Of a DNA stretch of 40,660 bases, positions 25,298 through 32,322 are shown in pieces. Location of the stretch: positions 1 through 40,660 of the forward strand of contig NZ_JACIFV010000038.1 in assembly GCF_014197535.1 (NCBI RefSeq), in the 5' to 3' direction. The DNA is from Rhizobium aethiopicum. Its GTDB lineage: Bacteria > Pseudomonadota > Alphaproteobacteria > Rhizobiales > Rhizobiaceae. The position numbers and the translations under genes were made by a program. The stretch's first letter is position 1, and each line of letters starts with the position of its first letter. The notes under the pieces are model-generated. The model ran no database searches, had not been told where the DNA came from, and was given only the letters and a program-made list of their open reading frames with translations.

Positions 25298-25527
25298 AGC
25301 GAGTCCCGTTGAACTTGATTGGTGCGATGCGCTTTAGATTGTTATTCGACAGGAAGTCGTTATCCCGGAACCGCTGCAGACTTCCGGCCGACATGTATTA
25401 GCATTGGCTGATTTTTATTGTGCCGCAGCGTTTTCGGCTGTGGATATTAATGGATCGTTTAACACCTTCTGCCAAAGATCGGCCTCAATCAAGCATCTGG
25501 CGTGCGTGTATTAAAAGGCTTGACGTC

Positions 25528-25845
25528 ATGGACGATGATTTCTGGAAAGCTGTCCGGGAAAAGGAACGGGCTTCGTCTGCCTCGCGCAGGACGGGTGCGC
25601 TCAATATCGCCCTTCTGTTCGGCACGGCGGTGGTCGCGTTGACGTTGATTCTGACGCCCATGCTTGCGGATTCCTCGAAGAAAAGCGTCTTTGCGAGCGC
25701 ACCGGTCGATTTCGATACGATCACGACCGGATCGATTCCGAAGAACGAAAGCGGCAAGCACTATACCATTCGTCGTAGCGTCCTTCAGGACACGCCCGGC
25801 TCAGTCTGCGTCGTCCAAGGCTACGGCGGCGGTGCCGGTTGCTGA
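25528..25845 (+). CDS. Hypothetical single-pass membrane protein
   Basis: 105 residues starting MDDDFWKAVREKERASSASR, a charged cytoplasmic N-terminus, then one membrane helix at about 23-46 (ALNIALLFGTAVVALTLILT) and a 60-residue outer part ending CVVQGYGGGAGC with two cysteines. I do not recognise a named family. AAAGG lies ten bases before the ATG. An upstream in-frame start at 25420 lacks a ribosome site. It stands 82 bases before the Flp pilin gene on the same strand, so it could be a pilus-associated or envelope protein; this is inference from position only. Confidence 0.75.
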   Translation: MDDDFWKAVREKERASSASRRTGALNIALLFGTAVVALTLILTPMLADSSKKSVFASAPVDFDTITTGSIPKNESGKHYTIRRSVLQDTPGSVCVVQGYGGGAGC

Positions 25846-25927
25846 AGCCGGATGATTGGAATGGCGGCCATCGCCCGGTGGCTGTGGAATTGATCGTTGC
25901 AGGCGGTTCACGCAGAAGGTTGGGGTA

Positions 25928-26095
25928 ATGCGTCTTTGGAAAGCATTTCTTGCAGATGACACCGGCGCGACGGCGGTCGAATACGGCCTGATCGCCGCCA
26001 TCATTTGCACAGCGCTTGTCTCCGGTCTCGGCATCTTCACGGGCAGCCTGCAGAACGTCTTCAACGTGGTTACCAACAATATCACCATCAATTGA
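25928..26095 (+). CDS. Flp/Fap-type pilin (class IVb prepilin)
   Basis: 55 residues. The leader MRLWKAFLADDTG is followed by ATAVEYGLIAAIICTALVSG: the prepilin peptidase would cut after Gly13, leaving Glu at mature position +5, as in Flp pilins of the Tad secretion system. A hydrophobic helix and a short polar tail (NVVTNNITIN) complete the protein. The start has a GGGG site close upstream; the open frame back to 25856 is not likely coding. No cpa/tad assembly genes are present nearby, so this is an orphan pilin gene within the window. It converges with the methyltransferase gene, 15 bases apart. Confidence 0.9.
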   Translation: MRLWKAFLADDTGATAVEYGLIAAIICTALVSGLGIFTGSLQNVFNVVTNNITIN

Positions 26096-26110
26096 CGAAG
26101 CTGCGGACGA

Positions 26111-27007
26111 TCACTGCCTGAGCTTGTGTTCGTCCACTTTCAGCGCGTCGGCAAGGCGTGCTTTGGCCGAGCCCGGCTGGAGCGGCTTCTGCTGGCTCTC
26201 GTGCGGAGCCCATCCGGAGACATAGATGATCGAAAATGTCGCGCGAATGCGTCCGTCGGGATCGGAATAGCGTTCGGCGTAGATCTCTGCGGCGCGCAGG
26301 AAGAAGGCGCGCGTCAGCGGCATGCGACTGCGGGCCGCAAGCGGATTGCTCATACCCATCGCCCTGAGATCGCGCATCAGCGGAAAGAGCGAGTCATACC
26401 GCACCGTATAGTTCTCAGCGTCGATCACCGGAAGGGTGAAGCCGGCGCGCTGCATCAGACCGCCGATATCGCGCACATCGGCGAAAGGGATGACACGCGG
26501 GCTTGCACCGCCCGTCATCTCGACCTCGGCGGCCAAAAGCACGTCGCGCAGTTCCTGCAGCGTGCCGGCGCCGGGAATGGCTGCCAGGAACAGCCCGTCC
26601 GGCTTCAGGGAACGGCGAATCTGGATGAAAACGCCGGGCGTGTCGTCGGTCAGATGAAGGCTGAGCGGCGCGAGGATGAGATTGGCCGATTGCGGCGCAA
26701 GCGGCACGTCCTCGAGCGGCGCCTCGACAAAAGTTTCACCCGGGGCCGCATAGGCCTTCTCGCTCTCGACGCGGATCATCGTGCCGACCTTGCCCGTCGC
26801 CATTGCCGCGCGGGCGGCTGCACCGGTCGTGCCATGCAATTCAACGGCGGTTTCGAAGCGCCGCTCGACGACATCAAGCCTCTCGGCCATTTCCTCGGCC
26901 GCGATGTCGAGCAGGAAGGCAGCTTTCAGGTCGCTGTTGACAAGCGCGCGATGGCGATTTGCGGCGATCAGGGCTCTGTCGAAGATCGTTTCCATGCGGA
27001 TGTCCAT
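26111..27007 (-). CDS. SAM-dependent methyltransferase, BioC/NDUFAF5-like
   Basis: 298 residues. The central region (about 100-150) resembles a class I methyltransferase with LILAPLSLHLTDDTPGVFIQIRR and LKPDGLFLAAIPGAGTLQEL, as in BioC and the complex I assembly factor NDUFAF5. The glycine-rich motif I is weak here (residues 50-70), so the SAM site is diverged or different. The likely start is ATG 27007 (MDIRMETIFDRAL); ATG 26995 is the alternative. It is divergent from comF with 65 bases between the starts. Probable roles are arginine hydroxylation/methylation-type modification in complex I assembly, or another methyl transfer; not proven. Confidence 0.75.
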   Translation of the reverse strand: MDIRMETIFDRALIAANRHRALVNSDLKAAFLLDIAAEEMAERLDVVERRFETAVELHGTTGAAARAAMATGKVGTMIRVESEKAYAAPGETFVEAPLEDVPLAPQSANLILAPLSLHLTDDTPGVFIQIRRSLKPDGLFLAAIPGAGTLQELRDVLLAAEVEMTGGASPRVIPFADVRDIGGLMQRAGFTLPVIDAENYTVRYDSLFPLMRDLRAMGMSNPLAARSRMPLTRAFFLRAAEIYAERYSDPDGRIRATFSIIYVSGWAPHESQQKPLQPGSAKARLADALKVDEHKLRQ

Positions 27008-27072
27008 AGTCCCGGCTGGCTGCAGCGGCAAGGCGATTTTCCTTTCGAAGAGAACAGGCTAGTCTGGACCTC

Positions 27073-27849
27073 ATGAAACGGATCCACTCCGAATGGCCGG
27101 CAGATTTGCTCCGGGCGCATCTCCTGCGCCCGTTTTCGGCGCTTGCCGATTTTCTCTATCCGCCCGCCTGTTCCGTCTGCGGCATTTCGACCGGCGGCCA
27201 TCGCGGACTGTGCGCGAAATGCTGGTCCGGCATCCGATTCATCGAGCGGCCCTATTGCGAAGTGCTCGGTATTCCCTTCTCGCATGATCTCGGCGCCGGC
27301 ATCCTCAGCGCTGAGGCGATCGCCAATCCGCCGCCTTTCGATCGGTTGCGGTCGGCGGCGACGCACGACCATGCCGTCCGAGATCTCGTTCACGGGTTGA
27401 AATATCGCGATCGCACCGATCTGGCGCCGATGATGGCCGGCTGGATGCTGCGTGCCTCCGACGGCGCGGTGGAAAACTGCGATGCGCTGATCCCGGTGCC
27501 GTTGCACCGCACCCGCATGCTGTCCCGCAAGTTCAACCAGGCTGCCGAACTTGCCCGCCATATGGCGAACCTATCGGGCAAACCGCTGCTTGCTGCAACG
27601 CTCATCCGCGTCAAGCGCACCAGTCAGCAGGTCGGCCTCGGCGCCAAGGCGCGCGAGGACAATGTCAGAGGTGCTTTCGCGATTGCCAAAGGCTGCGAGA
27701 ACGACGTTTTCGGCAAGCGTATTGTGCTTGTCGACGATGTCTACACAACAGGCGCGACAGTCGCCGCCGCCAGCCGGACGCTGCGGAAGGCGGGTGCCGC
27801 CGAGATAACGGTTTTGACCTTTGCAAGGGCCCTTTCCGAGCCTATATGA
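27073..27849 (+). CDS. comF: ComF family protein (phosphoribosyltransferase-like)
   Basis: 258 residues. The N-terminal zinc ribbon shows CSVCG then CAKCW (about residues 33-55). The C-terminal PRTase fold has the PRPP-binding motif VLVDDVYTTGATV near 218-230 and the KFNQAAELAR segment. ComF proteins are named for DNA uptake competence in Gram-positive bacteria; in Gram-negatives (GntX-like) the role is uncertain. The stop overlaps an in-frame ATG of the next gene (ATGA). It heads a rightward run comF-grxC-nitrilase-DUF1178. Confidence 0.9.
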   Translation: MKRIHSEWPADLLRAHLLRPFSALADFLYPPACSVCGISTGGHRGLCAKCWSGIRFIERPYCEVLGIPFSHDLGAGILSAEAIANPPPFDRLRSAATHDHAVRDLVHGLKYRDRTDLAPMMAGWMLRASDGAVENCDALIPVPLHRTRMLSRKFNQAAELARHMANLSGKPLLAATLIRVKRTSQQVGLGAKAREDNVRGAFAIAKGCENDVFGKRIVLVDDVYTTGATVAAASRTLRKAGAAEITVLTFARALSEPI

Positions 27850-27881
27850 CAGAAAATACCCGGCATCCGTCTGGAGATATC

Positions 27882-28139
27882 ATGGTACCCGTCACCATCT
27901 ATACACGGCAGTTCTGCGGTTATTGCAGCCGCGCCAAGTCCCTTCTCGAACAAAAAGGCGTCGACTATGTCGAGCACGACGCGACCTATTCGCCGGATCT
28001 TCGCCAGGAGATGATCGGCAAGGCGAATGGGCGCGCGACCTTCCCGCAGATCTTCATCGGCGCCGAACATGTCGGCGGTTGTGACGACCTCTTCGCGCTC
28101 GATCGCGCCGGCAAGCTCGATCCGATGCTGACGGCCTGA
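27882..28139 (+). CDS. grxC: Glutaredoxin 3
   Basis: 85 residues, the standard Grx3 length. It has VTIYTRQFCGYCSRAKSLLE with the dithiol site Cys12-Gly-Tyr-Cys15, the cis-proline motif in ATFPQIFIG, and HVGGCDDLFALD for glutathione binding. It reduces protein disulfides with glutathione. GGAG lies six bases before the ATG at 27882. An upstream ATG at 27846 overlaps the comF stop and would add twelve poorly conserved residues. It is eleven bases from the nitrilase gene, probably in one transcript. Confidence 0.95.
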   Translation: MVPVTIYTRQFCGYCSRAKSLLEQKGVDYVEHDATYSPDLRQEMIGKANGRATFPQIFIGAEHVGGCDDLFALDRAGKLDPMLTA

Positions 28140-28150
28140 AGGAAGACCCG

Positions 28151-29008
28151 ATGAGCTTCAAGGCTGCCGCCGTTCAGATGTGCTCCGGGGTCGATCCGGC
28201 AAAGAACGCCGCCGCCATGGCGCGGCTGGTGCGCGAGGCGGTGGCCCAAGGCGCCACCTATGTGCAGACGCCTGAAATGACGGGCATGCTGCAGCGTGAC
28301 CGCGCGGCGGCACGCGCCGTGCTTACCGATGAGGCGCGCGATATCATCGTCAAGACGGGTTCCGAGCTTGCCAGGGAACTCCGCATCCACATGCATGTCG
28401 GTTCCACGGCGATCGCGCTCGCCGATGGCAAGATCGCCAATCGCGGCTTCCTCTTCGGTCCCGACGGGCGGATCCTCAATCGCTACGACAAGATCCATAT
28501 GTTCGACGTTGATCTCGACAATGGTGAGAGTTGGCGCGAAAGCGCGTCCTATACGGCCGGTTCGGAAGCCCGCGTCCTGTCGCTGCCCTTTGCAGAAATG
28601 GGTTTTGCCATCTGCTACGACGTCCGCTTCCCGGCGCTTTTCCGCGCGCAGGCCGTTGCCGGCGCCGAAGTGATGACGGTTCCTTCCGCTTTCATCAAGC
28701 AGACCGGTGAGGCCCATTGGGAAATCCTGCTGAGAGCGCGCGCGATCGAGAATGGCGTTTTCGTCGTTGCCGCGGCGCAGGCCGGCCGGCACGAGGATGG
28801 GCGCGAGACCTTCGGCCATTCGATGATCATCGATCCCTGGGGCACGGTGCTGGCCTCGGCGGGCGCAACGGGCGAGGCGGTCATCGTCGCCGAAATCGAT
28901 CCAGGCGCGGTCAAGGCCGCCCATGACAAGATCCCGAACCTGAGGAACGGCCGCGAGTTCTCGGTCGAGAAGATCGCGGGGGCAGTCGCAGGAGGCGTCG
29001 CCGCTTGA
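28151..29008 (+). CDS. Carbon-nitrogen hydrolase (nitrilase superfamily, deaminated-glutathione-amidase-like)
   Basis: 285 residues with the Glu-Lys-Cys catalytic triad: Glu42 (QTPEMTG), Lys114 (YDKIHMFDVDL) and Cys155 (GFAICYDVRFP). The MFDVDLDNGESWRES and FPSAF/IKQTGEAHWEILLRARAIEN parts fit the Nit1/Nit2 branch, which hydrolyses deaminated glutathione or omega-amides. The neighbouring glutaredoxin favours the glutathione-repair role, by inference only. Cytoplasmic. The TGA stop overlaps the TTG start of the DUF1178 gene. Confidence 0.9.
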   Translation: MSFKAAAVQMCSGVDPAKNAAAMARLVREAVAQGATYVQTPEMTGMLQRDRAAARAVLTDEARDIIVKTGSELARELRIHMHVGSTAIALADGKIANRGFLFGPDGRILNRYDKIHMFDVDLDNGESWRESASYTAGSEARVLSLPFAEMGFAICYDVRFPALFRAQAVAGAEVMTVPSAFIKQTGEAHWEILLRARAIENGVFVVAAAQAGRHEDGRETFGHSMIIDPWGTVLASAGATGEAVIVAEIDPGAVKAAHDKIPNLRNGREFSVEKIAGAVAGGVAA

Positions 29009-29433
29009 TCCGCTATTCCCTTACCTGTGACAATGCCCATGAATTCGAAGGCTGGTTTTCAGAAAGCGCCGATTTCGACCGTCAGGTCGCGAGCGGGTTC
29101 CTGACCTGCCCGGTCTGCCATTCCGCCGCCATCTCCAAGCTCCTGATGGCGCCTTCGGTGTCGACCGCGCGCAAGAAGGACGAGCGGCAGACGCTGGCGA
29201 TGGACGCCATGCGCCGGGAGGCCCTGGAAAAGCTGAAAGAGGCGGTCGCGGCCGTCAAAGCCAATTCCGAGGATGTCGGCGCGAAGTTCCCTGAGGAAGC
29301 CCGCAAGATCCACTATGGCGAGGCGGATGCCCGCGGCATCATCGGCCAGGCGACGGTCGACGAGGCGCAGGCGCTCGTCGAAGAGGGCATCGAGATCGCC
29401 GCTATTCCTGTGCTGCCGGAAGACGTGAACTGA
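29005..29433 (+). CDS. DUF1178 family protein
   Basis: 142 residues. The N-terminal half carries a rubredoxin-like zinc pattern: MIRYSLTCDNAHEFEGWF and then LTCPVCHSAAISKLLMAPSV (two cysteine knuckles at about 8 and 35-38). The rest is helical and charged. DUF1178 proteins are widespread in alphaproteobacteria and have no assigned function. The start is TTG 29005, supported by AGGAGG ten bases upstream and overlapping the nitrilase stop; no nearby ATG fits. Its stop abuts the truncated toxin relic on the other strand. Confidence 0.9.
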   Translation: MIRYSLTCDNAHEFEGWFSESADFDRQVASGFLTCPVCHSAAISKLLMAPSVSTARKKDERQTLAMDAMRREALEKLKEAVAAVKANSEDVGAKFPEEARKIHYGEADARGIIGQATVDEAQALVEEGIEIAAIPVLPEDVN

Positions 29434-29588
29434 GATGCGATGTAGGCATGCGGCATGTCCGCAATCTCCACACATGCAGAGCGTAGTTCGTCCATGAACG
29501 GCAAAGCGCGTGTTGGATTTTGTTCAAGAATATAGCGGCCGATTGCGAGGAGATCGGTACGGGCGGCCTGGGAGAAGGCCACCTTCAT
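29434..29588 (-). pseudogene. Truncated ParE-type toxin relic
   Basis: Reverse-strand residues MKVAFSQAARTDLLAIGRYI, then LEQNPTRALPFMDELRSACVEIADMPHAY, match the N-terminal half of RelE/ParE toxins. The family is about 95 residues long with catalytic or contact residues in its second half. Here similarity stops at about residue 50, where the reading frame runs into the antisense of the DUF1178 gene. The ORF stays open to 29313, but that tail is not toxin-like. The toxin start overlaps the antitoxin stop, as in intact parDE pairs. It is almost certainly inactive. Confidence 0.75.
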
Positions 29589-29855
29589 CGGCTACGGAGC
29601 TTGTCCAAGCCGAGTTCGGCGTAGACACCGCCGAACGCCGCATCAAGGGATACGCTCCGGCCGGCTTCCATCCTCGATGCCCTTTTGCAGTTCTTCTTCC
29701 AATTCGGGAACGCGTCGATCGTCATTGTAGCGCTCGCGCAGTACGCTTTCGATATAGTCGCTGCTCGACTTGAAGGCGCCGCGGGCAACTTCGTCGCGCA
29801 CATATTCTTCGAGACGAGGTTCCAGGGTAACAGTAATTTTTGCGGCTTCGCCCAT
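29585..29855 (-). pseudogene. ParD-type antitoxin, probably frameshifted
   Basis: From ATG 29855 with AAGGAG upstream, the frame encodes a ribbon-helix-helix N-terminus (MGEAAKITVTLEPRLEEYVR, then DEVARGAFKSSSDYIESVLRERYND) and ends early at 29643. The missing C-terminal continuation (SLDAAFGGVYAELGLDKLRSR) sits one base out of frame and stops at 29585, overlapping the toxin relic start by four bases. A one-base insertion (or two-base loss) near 29650-29665 explains this. The first frame may still make a DNA-binding autorepressor. It lies 62 bases from ubiG. Confidence 0.7.
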
Positions 29856-29917
29856 CGAGTTTCTCCTTCGGATGAACGGATTCACTTTATCACAGTTTTC
29901 CGGATGCGAAGACCTGC

Positions 29918-30664
29918 CTAAGCCTCGCGTTTTGCCAGCAGCATGTAGTTCACGTCCATATCTTTGGACAGGTTCCACTGGTTGGACAGCGGATTGAAGA
30001 AGACGCCGGTGCGGTCGGTGATCTCGAGACCGCTTGCCGCGAGCGGCTTTTCCAATTCTTCGGGGCGCACCAGCTTTTCATATTGATGCGTCCCGCGCGG
30101 CAGCCAGCGCAAGATGTTCTCGGCGGCGAAGATGGCAAGGGCCGCCGCCTTCATTGTGCGGTTGATAGTGGCGACGAAGATCAGGCCGCCGGGGCGGACC
30201 ATTTTCGCGCAGGTCGTCATGAAGAGTTCGACGTCGGCGACGTGTTCGACCACTTCCATGTTCAAGACGATATCGAAGGTCTCGCCGGCATCTGCAAGCT
30301 CCTCGGCAGTGACGGCGCGATAGTCCACCGGGACGCCGGACGCCTTGGCGTGGGTCGAAGCAATGCCGATATTCTTCTCGGAGGGATCAGCGCCGACGAC
30401 GGAGGCGCCCATGCGCGCGACTGGCTCAGACAGGAGGCCGCCGCCGCAGCCGATATCGAGCACGCGGAGACCTTCGAGCGGCCGGGCGTTTTTCGGATCA
30501 CGGCCGAAATTCTCGCAGGCCTTGTCTCTTATGTAGGCGAGGCGGACGGGATTGAACTTGTGCAGTGGCTTGAACTTGCCGGTCGGGCTCCACCATTCCG
30601 CCGCCATCGCCGAGAAGCGGTCCACTTCGCCCTGGTCGATCGTGCTTCTGGCGGTTTCCGTCAT
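29918..30664 (-). CDS. ubiG: Ubiquinone biosynthesis O-methyltransferase
   Basis: 248 residues. It catalyses both O-methylations in ubiquinone synthesis using SAM. Seen: N-terminal MTETARSTIDQGEVDRFSAM, AAEWWSPTGKFKPLHKFNPVR, motif I VLDIGCGGGLLSEP (about 69-82), VVEHV, and NRTMKAAALAIFAAENILRWLPRGTHQ, all diagnostic of UbiG. GGAG six bases before the ATG at 30664 supports this start over 30676. It is transcribed away from lysC; the 294 bases between hold only weak promoter-like stretches and a small TTCCA/TGGAA hairpin at 30855-30868. Confidence 0.96.
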   Translation of the reverse strand: MTETARSTIDQGEVDRFSAMAAEWWSPTGKFKPLHKFNPVRLAYIRDKACENFGRDPKNARPLEGLRVLDIGCGGGLLSEPVARMGASVVGADPSEKNIGIASTHAKASGVPVDYRAVTAEELADAGETFDIVLNMEVVEHVADVELFMTTCAKMVRPGGLIFVATINRTMKAAALAIFAAENILRWLPRGTHQYEKLVRPEELEKPLAASGLEITDRTGVFFNPLSNQWNLSKDMDVNYMLLAKREA

Positions 30665-30958
30665 GGTGTTCTCCATCGTTCATGTCATGTGAAGTCGGAC
30701 GATCGGGGGCATAAGTCAAGGGGCGGCGCATAAGGGAGGGGCGAACGTGCAAATGGCCGGTAATTGCTTTTATCGTGTACGCTTGCCTCCCCCCGCCAAA
30801 CTCGCTAAGAGACGCCGCAACTTGGGGCCTTCAGGGGCCTGGGCTTTAGAGCGGTTCCAGAAATGGAAGCCCGGCTCTTTCGCCAAGCGGTTCGCCCCAG
30901 AGCTTTCGTGATGCCGGGTCGGGTTTCCGCTGTCCGGCGCCAGTCGTGGTAGAGGCAT

Positions 30959-32233
30959 ATGGCACGCATCGTAATGAAATTCGGCGGCACGTCCGTCGCT
31001 GACCTGGACCGCATCAAGAACGTTGCCCGCCACGTGAAACGCGAAGTCGATGCCGGCCACGAGGTCGCGGTGGTGGTCTCGGCCATGTCCGGCAAGACCA
31101 ATGAGCTGGTCGGCTGGGTGCAAGGCATGCCGAAGGTGATCGGCGCCAATTCTCCCTTTTACGATGCGCGCGAATATGACGCGGTGGTCGCTTCCGGCGA
31201 GCAGGTGACGTCTGGGCTGCTTGCGATCGCATTGCAGGCGATGGATATCAATGCCCGCTCCTGGCAGGGTTGGCAGATCCCGATCCGCACCGATAACGCG
31301 CATGGCGCGGCCCGGATTCTGGAAATCGATGGCTCCGACATCATCAAGCGGATGGGCGAGGGACAGGTCGCCGTTATCGCCGGTTTCCAGGGATTGGGGC
31401 CTGACAACCGCCTCGCCACTCTGGGACGCGGCGGGTCGGACACGTCGGCCGTCGCCATTGCCGCGGCTGTCAAAGCGGATCGCTGCGATATCTATACCGA
31501 TGTGGACGGGGTCTATACGACCGATCCGCGTATCGTGCCGCAGGCGCGCAGGCTGAAGAAGATCGCCTTCGAGGAAATGCTCGAAATGGCCTCGCTCGGC
31601 GCCAAGGTGCTGCAGGTGCGCTCGGTCGAGCTTGCCATGGTGCACAAGGTGCGTACCTTTGTGCGATCGTCTTTCGAAGATCCCGATGCTCCGGGCATGG
31701 GCGATCTGTTGAACCCGCCCGGAACGCTGATTTGTGACGAGGATGAAATCGTGGAACAGGAAGTAGTCACCGGCATCGCCTATGCCAAGGATGAGGCTCA
31801 GATCTCGCTTCGCCGTCTTGCTGACCGGCCGGGCGTCTCCGCCGCGATCTTCGGGCCGCTTGCCGAATCCCATATCAATGTCGACATGATCGTCCAGAAT
31901 ATCTCCGAGGACGGATCGAAGACCGACATGACCTTCACCGTGCCGTCAGGCGACGTCGAGAAGGCGATCAAGGTGCTCGGCGACCATAAGGAGAAGATCG
32001 GTTACGATGTCGTGCAGAACGAATCGGGGCTGGTGAAAGTCTCGGTCATCGGAATCGGCATGCGCAGCCATGCGGGTGTTGCTGCCACCGCGTTTCGTGC
32101 ACTTGCCGAAAAAGGCATCAACATCAAGGCGATCACCACCTCCGAGATCAAGATTTCCATCCTGATCGACGGTCCCTATGCAGAACTCGCTGTCAGGACT
32201 TTGCATTCCTGCTACGGTCTGGATAAGAATTGA
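30959..32233 (+). CDS. lysC: Aspartate kinase
   Basis: 424 residues. It phosphorylates aspartate, the first step toward lysine, threonine and methionine. Seen: MARIVMKFGGTSVADLDRIK at the start, the amino-acid kinase domain with GRGGSDTSAVAIAAAVKADR and DVDGVYTTDPR, and two C-terminal ACT domains (about 265-335 and 345-420) for feedback control, with EKGINIKAITTSEIKISI in the second. No riboswitch is seen upstream, and feedback inhibition is expected through the ACT domains. AGAGG precedes the ATG. It is followed 89 bases later by ptsP. Confidence 0.97.
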   Translation: MARIVMKFGGTSVADLDRIKNVARHVKREVDAGHEVAVVVSAMSGKTNELVGWVQGMPKVIGANSPFYDAREYDAVVASGEQVTSGLLAIALQAMDINARSWQGWQIPIRTDNAHGAARILEIDGSDIIKRMGEGQVAVIAGFQGLGPDNRLATLGRGGSDTSAVAIAAAVKADRCDIYTDVDGVYTTDPRIVPQARRLKKIAFEEMLEMASLGAKVLQVRSVELAMVHKVRTFVRSSFEDPDAPGMGDLLNPPGTLICDEDEIVEQEVVTGIAYAKDEAQISLRRLADRPGVSAAIFGPLAESHINVDMIVQNISEDGSKTDMTFTVPSGDVEKAIKVLGDHKEKIGYDVVQNESGLVKVSVIGIGMRSHAGVAATAFRALAEKGINIKAITTSEIKISILIDGPYAELAVRTLHSCYGLDKN

Positions 32234-32322
32234 TTCCCAGTGGGCGGCCTGCCCCTTCAGGTTGAGTAGACGAGGGCCGGCCTGCCGGGACTGAGTGCGT
32301 TGTTTCGGGAGCTTGAGACGCC

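Noticed and set aside
25298..25527. GGAAC at about 25365 as a second EcfG promoter
   Set aside because: No CGTT occurs 16-17 bases downstream, and the surrounding bases look like a dispersed rhizobial intergenic sequence rather than a promoter.
30665..30958. Possible lysine riboswitch before lysC
   Set aside because: No conserved lysine-riboswitch core or multi-helix layout is apparent; only a small TTCCA/TGGAA hairpin was found, and alphaproteobacteria generally lack this riboswitch.
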